This document shows, in pieces, positions 19,853-31,390 of a stretch of 64,000 bases of DNA. Every line of letters begins with the position of its first letter. Position 1 is the stretch's first letter. Where the stretch lies: the NCBI GenBank assembly GCA_009792885.1, contig WMCF01000080.1, positions 1,761,149 through 1,825,148 on the forward strand, given 5' to 3'. Under the pieces are notes generated by a model, which ran no database searches, was not told where the DNA came from, and worked only from the letters and a program-made list of their open reading frames with translations. Source of the stretch: Eremophila alpestris peregrina (taxonomy: Eukaryota > Chordata > Aves > Passeriformes > Alaudidae). Made by a program: the position numbers and the translations under genes.

Positions 19853-22683
19853 TGAGAAAACAACACAGTTAACAGATACCTTATTATGTAGAGAATAGAA
19901 GGGAAAACTGGAAGAGGGAGAAGAGATTAGGATGGTAGAACTACATAGAGTAAAATTTAAGAGAGGATCAGACAAAGAAAAGAGTTCTGAGCATAAGATT
20001 ATGGAGAAGCTACCTAATTTGGAAAATAAGACCCCTCAGTTTTAATTGTAAAAGATAAAGAAAATAACTCTAATAAAAATAAGAAAAAAAGCATGACAGT
20101 TGGTCAGCAGAACAGCTGCATTGCACTTTGCTGCAGCTTTTGTTGGATTAGAACTAAGATTTACCATGACATTATGTAAGGTTACAGCTCACATCAAGGT
20201 TTCTGAGTGTGATTTGCCACTTCTTTGAGCTCTTACGGTGAAGAATCACCTCTAAAATCAATTCTGGTTCTCTTAGTTGCACTTTAAATACCAACCGTGA
20301 AAAATTAAACCAAAGACCTTGGGATCCTTCAAATAACCACGTATTTTATTTCCTATTAACACCCTACACACATCTAATGCAATTGTGAAATGTAAATTTC
20401 GTTTGCTTGCTGAGAAAAATAGCACACTAGTACAGTCTGGTGAATTATAGTCAGCCAGCTCCTGGATCAGCACATCACTTGCTGATCCCTCTGTTTCAAG
20501 TGCTTTTAGGGATTTTGCCTGCTTGGATGGGTCTTAACCCTGGACTTCTGCAAACAGTTTTACTATAAATTGCAAGGGGAGTTTATGGTAGATCTATAAG
20601 TGGAGAGAGAGAGGAAAGACACCTGCCATTTCAAAGGCATGGGTATGCTTTTTAGAAGAATGAAGGTAACTTGTGACTTGCCATCTTGTACTATTTATTT
20701 CATGGATAGATTCTGAAAAACTACTAAACTTTCATCAACTTTCATCAACTGTGTGGCACTGAAGCACAAAGCAGAAGAGGCTTTCTTACTATGCTACTGT
20801 GTGACAGGTAATTATCTGAGACAATAACCAGTCATGTGGTAGGCTGGGCAGAAAATTTGAGGTCTGCAATCCCTAAGAACTTCACTGAACTGAAGGCTGC
20901 ATATACCAGCATTCATTGAAGATTGGGAAAATGAGCATTCAGCGGGCTGTACATCATTGCCATCTTTGCATACTGAAAGACAGCACATGATATTCAGAAC
21001 CTACCAGATTTACCTGGAAAATTTTAATTGACTGCAAGAGAAGCAAGATTACTGACATGATTTCCACTTCTTTTTTGATCTTTGTGGTTGGTGAGACTGT
21101 TAAGGATCAGCCACTTTCAAGGAAGAACTGTTTTGCAGACAATTAGAGATAGTTGCTAATGAACTTTGATGTGTCTTGTGTTCCAGGAACAAAGGGGTGC
21201 TTAAGTTTTCCCTGCAAAAGGAGAACGGATATATTATTTTGCCATTATCTGACTGCAAATGAAAAAGCAAAATCCCAGAGATGTCCCCCTGCTAAATTGT
21301 TTTGGTGTTCTCACCAAGGTATAAAATATTTCATAGACTTATACTTTTAATAGTTATCTCTGGATAAAGAAGAAAGAATCATTTGACTTTTAAAAAGCTT
21401 TTAGAGGGAAAATAATCCAATTTGGAATACAAGTTAATTAGTCCAAGGTTGAAAGATTCAGTTTAAATAATGAACTGCAAATCCTTAAGAATTTGGAGCC
21501 ACATACTTTAACATATTCTTGTGATCATCTTGTTCCTCTACTCTTTATTTGATAATTGGAAAAACCTAACTTAATGCTAAAAATTCAAATCTGCGAGTTT
21601 GACAGTCTCAGAGTTTTATATTCATGTTTTAAATGTGTGCTGTTTACACCAGAGGATACACCCTTTTACCAGCTAATTTTTGTTCATATAGATAACATGC
21701 ATTGACAATACAAATTTCATTATCCAAAATGTAAAGAAGAGGTTCATATTTAATTTCAATCTACTTATAAAAGAGGACTTTCCTTAACTAGGTACTAGTT
21801 AAACAGATTTTTTACAAAGTTTTAGGTATTTTGAGTCATAATTTAATAGTTTTAGTTATGTCTGCTATTATACACAAGCTACTAAATCTTTTCATTTTAT
21901 TGAAAATCAAGAGAATTTCCTTATGGTAATGGGCCATGTTCACAATTTTCTGGACTGAAAGAGGAAAGGATGAGGCAGTCAAAGGGATAGCAAATCAGCT
22001 AATAAATCAGAATCTGCCTGAAAAACATGTAAGGCTGGTGGGAGCAAATATAAACTGACAATATGAAATTAAGGAATACAAAATGAGAAAATATTACTCT
22101 TCTCTAAATGTGATTGATTATGAGTATTAAACACTTGAATATCATCAGGGACTCCTGGTGCTCTTCCCACTGCTGAATGTCTGCCTGCAGCTGATTCTCA
22201 CGAGAGACTGCACAAAGCCTTCTATGTTCAGTGAACAAATCAGTTCCTCGAGTTCTCAAAGATTAATTTCAGACTCTTAGGAAAGGCTAAACCATGCTTC
22301 TTCATAAAGAACATATCAACTTTTATATTTCTATTAATTTACTAAAATTTTAAAAAGTTTGGAGAGCTTAATTAGGTAATATATTTAAAACTAAAAGATC
22401 AGGTCAAAAATAGTAAGAGAAAAGGCTATAAGGATTACTTTTTATACAAAGTTTTTCTGTATCAGTTTCAGTGGTTCTTTCACCTATCTCTTTCTCTCAG
22501 GTAGAAAGAAATGTAACAGAGGAAAACAAAGTAGAAGAAATCAAAGATAATTGCTAGAGATGATGATGATGTTTGATGCTTTATCTAATTAATACCTGTA
22601 CTATTATTTGTTTTAATTCTATTTTCTCTCCTCATCTGAAAGCTGTGGGCAAGTTGTTCTCCAGAAAAATTATGCTTTTTTTT

Positions 22684-22687
<4 letters not shown>
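19853..22687. other. Gene-free AT-rich DNA
   Basis: No gene or mobile element recognised. A short exact tandem duplication TTTCATCAAC x2 occurs at about 20729-20750. Frames such as 20273-20473 and 21153-21350 show no coding signs. Confidence 0.45.

Positions 22688-22754
<67 letters not shown>
22688..22754. repeat. Poly-T homopolymer, 67 nt
   Basis: An uninterrupted run of 67 T, the longest homopolymer in the window, followed 80 bp on by a TTCCC-rich patch (22840-22876). Poly-Phe and poly-Lys frames across it are artefacts. Confidence 0.95.
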
Positions 22755-22755
<1 letters not shown>

Positions 22756-25700
22756 TTCTGAGGTTTTTGTAAATTTTTTTCTGTTATTTTATGGATAAAG
22801 ACAAATTTTAGAATTTCAGTTCTTCTTGGAAACACAGTTTCCTTTTCCCTTCCATTCCCTTCTTTTCCCTTCCCATAACTGAAATAGCCATGTTATGCTT
22901 TATCCTGATTTTTTTGAAAACCATGTTAAATACCTCCCAGAAACAGCGAATATCTGAAGATTAATTTTTTCATAGAAAATTCCAGCTTCATTAGGTTGTC
23001 AAGGTTTTATACACCTGAAAAGAGTATTTAATGACTGGAGAGTTTAGCTGTCTTATGTAATGCCTACTCTGATAGTCCTATTAAAATTTCTTTATATTTT
23101 GAATTGTGCAAGATTGGGTGCTGTCAAAACTTCACAAAATTACTATTAATAAATTATATTCTTCATAAGGATGAGCTATTTTTTTGTTAGTTTGTTTTTC
23201 AAAATTGCTTCACTCTAAGCTCTGAGATTGTTGTTTGTTTCATGACCCTAAACAACTTTAAATGGTTCTGAACATCTTAAATATTGATATGTCTCTGTTT
23301 TCAATAGAGAATTGTTTATGGAGTTTTATCTGCCAGTTCAAATGTAACAGGAAATATACTGGGCTTTGTAATTTTGGTATGTTGATGATCTGCAGTGAAT
23401 TACATTCCTAAAAATTTTCAGAGACTTCAAGTGCACTAGCCTTCTCTACACTTTGCATTAATCATCTGAGTCATTCGTCCTTTGAGCTGTGCGTACAAAT
23501 GTGCCTGCTATATGATCTCTGGCATAGCAATTATAGGAAGTTTTCTTAGCTAGCTATGCCATATCATCAAACCCTCATTTGTGTTTCAGAAGAGTGAGGG
23601 GTAATTCCATTAGTGTACTTATACCTCTTCAGGGGAAAGAAAATTGCATAGTATTTGTGACCAAGCATGTCTTACAGTTTTACAAAGCAAATCCATATTT
23701 TAGTTAGGACTCCAACCTTGGCCTGAGAGTTAAACCCAGTGTTTTATCCATTTGCTCTCTGAAGCCTGAAACAGGATGCGCGTGTGAAATAGGTGTTTAG
23801 AAGTAAGTTTTCTCTGATTTGCATACTGTCATATTTGTAATTATTTTTGTTTGACATGGTACAACTGCAAGTAGCATAAAATCAAAGGCAGTAAACCAGT
23901 AAATTGTTTTGCTGCTTGCCTGTTAGCAGCATGCTAAGAATCCTAGAGTCATTACTAGGCAAACTAACAGGAATTTTAAGCTCCAAGCCTGAAAACAAAT
24001 TTTCTTTATTCCCTCCCCCATTTTTTCTGTTTTAATGGAGACACTGTATTTCATGCTGTCCTTTTCATTCTTTGAAATTTGTTCATCCCTTTAAATACAC
24101 TTTGGAAATGGTTTTCAAGCTTGTCAAAAGATTTGTTAGGCATGGATAAAAAGTCAAGCTTGTTGACTTCTGGAACAATTAACAAAATCACAGATAGCTT
24201 ATTTCTTGGCCTGTTTTCTCAGTTCTGCCATCAGTGCAATTATCCACAATAGAGAATTTTTTATATATATATATAGAAAAGAGGGTTAGAAAGTTAAAGT
24301 TCATTCTATGAAACATAACTGGTTTTAATGCTTCTTCATTAGCCTTTCTCAATCAGTTTTTGTCAATATCTTGAAACACTTTCATATTTTTGCAGTTCTG
24401 GAGATGCTCTCAGAAAGGAGCATTTTAGTAATTAGGATTGTGCTTTTAATTTTCAAGCTTGTTTTCCAAAACAAACACAAAACCTGAAAAATCTCTGTTC
24501 CAGCATTCACAAATAGGCTTTTGTGTAAAAAAAAAAAATTAACATACAGGGGATTTTAGTTAATATAACATTTAATTTTAATATCTACTTCCCCAGTGAG
24601 ATAATGCTCCCGCTCTTAGCACTGTAACGTCACTGCACACTAAAACAGCCTTTATTATCTTGCATAAGCAGGCCAATCTCCTTTTAGATTACATTTTTAG
24701 ATTTACATTTTTTCCCTGTTTTCTTCAACTGTGATAGATCAGCTAGGTGAAAGCAAATGAGATTTTTCATTATTCCTAATAATGGAGTGCAACAAACTTG
24801 TGATCAGCTTTAAAAGAATTTGATAGATTCTTATATAAGTTTCCACTTCATATAACAGGTCTGTTGCTAAAGTTTTAAATGAAGAATGTGCTTAAATCAG
24901 TCTGAAGATGCTTAGGAACATAACAACTTATATAACTACTGCTGGGCTCCTTATGTAATTTTTCTCTTAAGAGGGATAATGCATTTCAAACAGTGCCAAT
25001 TACTTGCATTTTGAAATAATGTAGTTACAGGGAGGTAGGGCTAGCTGCTCAAGCCCTCACTCTTTTACAAATGAAACCCTTTTTGACACTAAAGATTAAA
25101 TGTATGATTGAAGCTGGTAGAAAAATGTATTGTAGTCAAGAATATCACAGTTCTTTAATTACTGTAGGTAACACATCCATCCAGTCCTCGTCACTTAAGT
25201 ACTCAATGCAATATGTTATTAGTGAGACATTTAATCAGAGATATTAAAATTTGCTATTTTCCCAATATTTTAGTTGATTTAAATTGAAAACCAAAAAGAT
25301 TGAACAAATGAACTAAAAGGTAGCCAAAATTATTCTAAATTTTGATTTTTGCCATCTTATTAAAGAAAACTCTCTTTGAAGAAACAGTTGAAAATGTCTG
25401 TTTTAAGTCAAGTTAGGAGAACAAAATATTATACATTTTCACTAACTCTAGTAGTATTTTGTAATCACTATCTCTCCCTTGCATATGTTGCATTTAAAAT
25501 GCAAATTAAGGTGCATATCTATATTCCAAAGTTCTGGCGAAACATAAATATTTGTTTATCACATAATGCCCCTCTTCTGCCATCTTCTCAACTTCATCTC
25601 ATTTTCAGCGTACAGCAGTGTAAGTGTTACCTCAAAACTATCTTTTGGTCACTACTATTTTAATTTGACTGGTAAAACTGTGTGTAATTCTAATGTTTGT

Positions 25701-26936
25701 TTGATCCGAAGATTGAAAACTGCAAGCCCATTTCTGAGGGAGAAATTTTGAAAACATTGCTGTGGGATTCTATATTTTATTGTGGTTTATGAATGGCAAC
25801 TTGAGTCTACATGTTTGTAAAGTAAGGGAAGTACGTTGCTAATTTCTTTCCATGTCAATCCAATGAAGTGGCAATGAATTAGAATTTTTATTATTTAATG
25901 ACTGAAAATAAACTGATGATTTCACAGACATGTCACTGCATAACCCTGGGACTGCACATAGCATAACTACTGGCCTAGTTTCAAGACAGTAGTGTGTACA
26001 AAAACAATGTGGAGTACATGCATTTTCCTAGGAATTAAGAAGAGGATCTGAAAGACATGTTGAAATGTCACATTTTTAATGAATAAAATTAATCCATTTT
26101 TGCTAAGGGAAATAAAAAATATTTTAAAAATTTTAAGTAGATCAAATAACACATACACATATTTTGTTTTGTTTAGATTTTTACCTAAAAATGTTATTTC
26201 CTCAAATATAAAAAAAATAAAAGTAAGTAAATCTCTTCAGAGCAGCTGTTAAGGCATTAAGATATTTAGGTTTTACATTAAAATCCTTTCGTTTTTGATG
26301 ACCAGATATTTTCAACTGCAAAATAAAAGTTCAGTGCTGATGAAAACATCTGAGGATTTCTATCCCAGACATATTTTTATGCCCTAGAGTAACTTTTCAA
26401 CAATAGAAATAAAGAAGAAAATTGAGGGAGTAAATATACTGATGTTGACTATGATGAAAAGAATTTCACAAATAGACCTCACAATAGATTAGTATGTTTT
26501 AAATGGAGTGTATTTGAAGACAATTTTTAAAATTTCAAAACTTCAAAGTTTGAAAAGCAATAACAAATCTTGTGGCATGGTTATTTCAGTTAATTCTGTT
26601 GGTGAGATATTTCACATTTTAATTAGTTGCAGTCTTTGATCTCCCTAACCACTGAAGATAAATTGATCATGTAAGATCAATTTTTGTATACAAAACTTAA
26701 TGGTTTAAACTTCGTTTTTATTTAAAGGCTAAGAACAAAATTATTTCTGTTTTGTTTCCAAGGAAGAGAGAAATCTGGATTTCTGATCACTGGAAAAATA
26801 TGATAATGCATGATAAAGATCCTCATCAATTAATTCAGCATTCTGAATTCAGTAGTTTTGAACTTTGCCAAAGTGTAACAGCACCAGATTGTACAATTTA
26901 CCTTTGTACCTAGATTTTGGGAAATGACAGATTTAT
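22755..26936. other. Gene-free AT-rich DNA
   Basis: More than 4 kb without recognisable exon, RNA or mobile element. A short TA repeat occurs at about 24262-24275 and A-runs at 24527-24538 and 26211-26218. Frames at 25376-25663 and 25967-26158 have no family resemblance. Confidence 0.45.
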
Positions 26937-27175
26937 CGAATATCTCAAGTTGGAAGAGACCATAATGATTCTAACACCCTGAGCTTTGGAGAACTACCTA
27001 AAACTACATCATATGACTCGGAATATTGTTGAGATGATCCTTGAACTCTGGCAGTTCATGATTGTCTGACCACTTCTGTGGGGAGCCTTGCCCCAGGGAC
27101 TGACCACTCTCTCAGTGAAGAAACTTTTCCTGATGTCCCCTATACTACCAAATACTCTGTCTGTGTCACCTCTTT
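26937..27175 (-). mobile_element. CR1 LINE 3' region, antisense, old
   Basis: The plus strand shows antisense CR1 landmarks: 'ATATCTCAAGTTGGAAGAGA', 'CATATGACTCGGAATATTGT', a GGGGAGCCTTGCCCCAGGG block, and 'CTCTCAGTGAAGAAACTTTT' followed by CCTGATGTCC. Divergence is higher than in the 17 kb copy, so this is probably another, older subfamily. Both ends are approximate. Confidence 0.82.
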
Positions 27176-28843
27176 AGTTTCTAAGCCAGATCTTGGACTG
27201 AAGCTGCGCTGGCAGAGATTTTTGCTGTGAAACAGATGATGTGATAGTTGAAGAGCTGGAGAACACAGAGGAATTATTTCTCAGGTAAACCTACCCATTG
27301 AGTCAGTCTGCAGTCACACAGGACCTCTGCAAGAAATCAGTTCATGATTTTTCCCGAGTGCATTCACTCTTAATGGCTATACTCCTTCATCAAAAGTAGT
27401 TTTTCTGCATGTAGTAAAAATTAAAAATCTACCCTTGATTCTTCTTCACTGTATTATGTTGCAAGGAAAGATGTCTTTTCTATGACCCTTTGGGCAAAGT
27501 TAATTTCTTTACCCAGCTAGAACTACCTGTGTTACCAGTGAAGCTTTCGTGAGACTTTGAAGTTGTAGCATCTACATTTTAAAAAACAATTGATTGGGAA
27601 AAGATAAGAAACTGAGTCTAAATGTTATTTCATCCCCCTCCAGAAAAGTTCAGAAAATTCTTTCACTACAAACTTATGAGTTATTTCTACCTTTTCTTTC
27701 CATATGTTTTCTATAGTTCAAAATTAATTTTGAATATCTCTCCCTTTACATTATTCACCCTGTTTGGAGCAAGTTGGAATTATGTGTGTGGCTCCCCTTT
27801 TCCTCAAAGCTTTGAAGAATCTGCTATAATATATTGCTTTAATCTATCTATTCTGGGTTAGAACTTCAATACTTACAACTTTCCTCCTCTCCACAGTTTT
27901 CCTTTATCTTCTTATGATTAATGGATCATTTTTAAGACTTTTGCACCAACACCAGAGAGTACAAGAGAAGGAAACGGTCTTACTGTTTTGATTCTTACAT
28001 TCTTCTGCAAAATATTTCTGTGCAATAAAACAGTATAGTCTCCTGAGGTTTATGAGTGATTTAATATTTCTCCCATATCTGATACATATTTTTCTCTGCT
28101 GAACGCTGCATGTTCACTGATAACTGATGTGCTTAGCAGCTGCTACTCAGTGTAGCTCTTCCAGATGTTCTACCTAGACTATCATGTTGGCATGCTGTTT
28201 GAAATTTCATCTCTTTGTTGCCTTCCTATTGCGCACCCACTCCTTTTTTTTCATTACACTGAATTGAAAAAAATCTTTTATGTAATTTAAAAGTAAACAA
28301 CAAAACAAAACAGAAATCCTCAAGAACAACAACAAAAAATTCTCTTCAGAAGAGGGAATAAGTCTCCATACAAATGTAGACCAAAAATTTTGAGGTAGAT
28401 GTATTTTACAAAGATGATAACAAGTTAGCACATATTTATAAATTTCTGCAACATTCACAAATTCCTGGACACTGTCTTACTCTCTTGGCTTGTCAAAAAA
28501 CTTTTATATCTCAAAGTTAATGAAAGGTGTGCCAGGAAGAGTTCACTGGAAACAGATTAAATCACACAAAATACAGAACTAAAACCACTGACCACTTGTT
28601 TTCCTGCTTCAGATTTGAGCAATGTTTCAGCTGCTTTCTTCTCAGAAAATGAATTTATATTTGTATCTAAATAAGAACACAGTGCAGTCTGGTCACCATA
28701 CAGAGCAATAAGTTACAGAGTAATTTTTACATCTGTAATAAATTACAAATTAGGGTTCATAAAGGCATTTTTATAATGGTAATATTGTAATGTAAAATCA
28801 AAAGAGGGACTCGTGAACATTATTTAATCAGGAAGTTGCAAAG
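27176..28843. other. Gene-free AT-rich DNA
   Basis: No gene or mobile element recognised. Frames at 27622-27861 and 28207-28458 are AT-rich chance frames. Confidence 0.45.
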
Positions 28844-29167
28844 GGGAAGGGAAGGGAAGGGAAGGGAAGGGAAGGGAAGGGAANNNNNNNNNNNNNNNNN
28901 NNNNNNNNNNNNNNNNNNNNNNNNNNNNNNNNNNNNNNNNNNNNNNNNNNNNNNNNNNNNNNNNNNNNNNNNNNNNNNNNNNNNNNNNNNNNNNNNNNNN
29001 NNNNNNNNNNNNNNNNNNNNNNNNNNNNNNNNNNNNNNNNNNNNNNNNNNNNNNNNNNNNNNNNNNNNNNNNNNNNNNNNNNNNNNNNNNNNNGGGAAGG
29101 GAAGGGAAGGGAAGGGAAGGGAAGGGAAGGGAAGGGAAGGGAAGGGAAGGGAAGGGAAGGGAAGGGA
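28844..29167. repeat. GGGAA pentanucleotide microsatellite interrupted by a gap
   Basis: Eight perfect GGGAA units stand before the gap and about fifteen after it. The same phase-consistent motif on both sides indicates that the gap lies inside one array, so the true array is long and unresolved. Gly/Arg/Lys/Glu and Pro/Phe/Ser/Leu frames across it are artefacts. Confidence 0.97.
28884..29093. other. Assembly gap (210 N)
   Basis: A run of N inside the GGGAA array. The length may be an estimate. Confidence 1.
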
Positions 29168-29345
29168 GTCACCTGCTTTCCCTCTCCCCCCACGTTTTTA
29201 TTACTTTCAGCAAGTAATTTAGATCACCTTTGTAGGTCATTCTGGAAGTTTACATTTGAATTGGTCTGAAGGAACTTACGCAGTCTCTACATGGCTATCT
29301 TTCAGAGGAGCCTAAGGGCTATTAAAACTAAACTAAAACTAAATT
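29168..29345 (-). repeat. Unassigned dispersed repeat, copy 2 (inverted partner of 6690-6866)
   Basis: Starts with GTCACCTGCTTTCCCTCT directly beside the GGGAA array and ends near AACTAAACTAAAACTAAA. Its reverse complement matches 6690-6866 at roughly 93% by eye, including 'GGTCTGAAGGAACTTACGCA' and 'GTCTCTACATGGCTATCTTT'. Both copies border a microsatellite at the same end. Family not recognised. Confidence 0.85.
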
Positions 29346-29414
29346 CACAAGAGGGCAAAGACTTACATGTTCTTCAAACTTCAGATATATTTTGTTGTCC
29401 CTTGTTCAGTATAC

Positions 29415-30030
29415 TTCAGAGAATAATAGATAAATTTTGTTTGGATGGGACAGAAGGAAGATGAGCCTTGATCACAAGAACAGGTTTTTGGAGATTTTTG
29501 TCCAGATGAAATCTGAAGACCTTCATGGTGAGGATGGCATGACCTCGCCAGACACTTCTGTTCTACAGCTGGACTGTCCTATTCAGGAAAATATTTCTCC
29601 TGATACCTAGTCTAAACCTCTGCTGTTATAGTTTATGTCCACTATCTCTTGTTCTCCTGCCCTAAACAGCTGCAAGGAACCTAACTGAAGTTCCTTGATA
29701 TCTTTCCCAGAGGTGCCGATTGTAAGCGCCTCTAAAAAAATCCCTTCTCCAAGCCAAAATAGTCCTGGTCTCACAGTGTGTTCCTGAAGAAGGGCATCTT
29801 CTCCAGCGCCTGTTCATTTTCTCTGCCTTCCACAGAACTATGTCCAGTTAATCAGTGTCAATCTGTGTCAGTCAAACTGGGTATAACATCTAGGTGTGGT
29901 CTAGTGAGCACCATGTAAAGGGAAATAACCCCTCCTCATAACCTATTGGGATTGTTCCTTTTCATACACTCTCAAGATGATCTTGCCTTTCTTTATTACC
30001 AAAGCACAGTATTAGGTCATGTTCAATGTA
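29415..30030 (-). mobile_element. CR1 LINE 3' region and ORF2 end, antisense, old and diverged
   Basis: Antisense CR1 landmarks occur in the expected order with many changes: a CAGAGAATAATAGA tail remnant, 'AATATTTCTCCTGATACCTA' then GTCTAAACCTCTGCTG, 'TCCACTATCTCTTGTTCTCC', 'TCTTCTCCAGCGCCTGTTCA', 'GGTGTGGTCTAGTGAGCACC', and finally TATTAGGTCATGTTCAATGT. It covers more of the element than most copies here (about 600 bp) and is among the most decayed. No coding capacity. Confidence 0.8.
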
Positions 30031-30763
30031 CTATTTTTGTTTTAATATTAAGAAAAAAAGTCACATTTTTATAAATGTCGTAAATAATGTAATTCAATGG
30101 ATGGCTGAACTTCAGTTAGAAAGATGAAATTTGTATGTGTAGTTGTGACTGTATGTGTACCTTATCATGCTGTCCTATTTAGAAATGGCAAATGAATGAA
30201 ATATTACATTAAATGGGCTGTCTGCATGAAAGGAAATAACTTTAGATCTTATATTCTGGAAATTTTGAAGGTATTTTTTCCTGAAAATACTCTTCAAGTA
30301 GGAAGGCTGTTGAATGTTACCTGAGTTGCATTAAATACCAGCTCTGTCTGGAATATTTTAAATGCAATATATCAAAATAAGCATATCCTAAAATCACACT
30401 TTGAAAGTTACATCTTATTCTTTCAGGTTAGGCATGATATTGAATAATTGTTTTACTTATTTTTGAAACAATTTGACTTTTCCTGTCCAATTGAAAAATA
30501 GTATAAAATAAAATATGTAAAGCCATGAATTGAAAACTGTTTTAATGGTCTGTGTGCTGTTAAAAGCCAAATTACTTTCCAGCTCTTAGCACTCCATAGA
30601 AACTGAGAATACTATTAAACTGCAGGAACAACAGAAAACAACACAATTAAGTGCTCTAACGAGAGTGACAATAAGGTCAAAGGCCATTTGAAGAAAATTC
30701 TCATTTTAGATGCCTTCTCTCTGAGTGAGAACTAAGAGATTTCTAATTTTTTATTTTGTCCAT
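30031..30763. other. Gene-free AT-rich DNA
   Basis: No gene, RNA or mobile element recognised. Confidence 0.45.
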
Positions 30764-31390
30764 TGTCTGGGTTATCAGGTCTGAGATTAACCCCAGCAGT
30801 GTATAAAGTCTTTCTTCTCACCGGCCCATGCTTGGAAGAAGGAATCGGAGAACGTCTGGGTTGCGGACTGCAGATGTTTATTTTAAAAAGCTTATCTCAA
30901 AACTTCTCTCTGTCCAGCATGAGGTTCACAGGCAGCTGGAAAAGTGGAATCTCCCCCACCCACAAAGACACCTGGACTTTTATACTCTAAACTACGTTAA
31001 CATTGTTTTTCTCTAAACACCAATAACTAAAACCAATGTCATGCAGTGAAATTGCACCTTCACCCAATCTTAAAAAACCATCACCCTTTGCAAAGAGGAA
31101 GGGGAAAGAGAAGACAGGAAAATGTGCTTTTATCACACTGATCTGCCTCCATCTTGGCCCTGTTTTACCTATATAGCAAAATCTAAAAGCCCTACTTTCT
31201 CACCCAGTGACATAACAAAAATCACACCAATCAAATTCTCGTGGCTTGCAAATCTTCATACAAAGTTTGCAGTGGTTTTCATGGGCTGAAATGAAAAGCA
31301 TCAGCATTTATGACTCTGCTAAAAACTCAGACCCCTTGCCAGGGTCTCAGACCATCCAGGACAGCCAGAGGAACATTCTGGCTTCTGACA
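30764..31390 (-). mobile_element. Solo LTR of an avian ERV (same family as 42711-43190)
   Basis: The element lies on the minus strand. It starts (minus strand) TGTCAGAAGCCAG at 31390 and ends CCCAGACA at 30764, so it has TGTC...GACA ends. U3 carries 'ACATTCCTCTGG'-like and GACCCTGGCAAGGGGTC blocks shared with 42711-43190; a TATA box (minus GAGTATAAAAG) lies at 30978-30988; an AATAAA (plus TTTATT) lies at 30877-30882. This gives a normal U3-R-U5 order. The flanks GTCCAT and GTCTGT agree at only 4 of 6 positions, so a target-site duplication is uncertain. Frames 30763-30990 and 31246-31494 lie in the LTR. Confidence 0.8.

Noticed and set aside
22573..22835. Poly-Phe / poly-Lys frames
   Set aside because: Caused by the 67-nt poly-T.
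28828..29222. Pro/Phe/Ser and Gly/Arg/Glu repeat proteins
   Set aside because: Translation of the GGGAA array across N bases.
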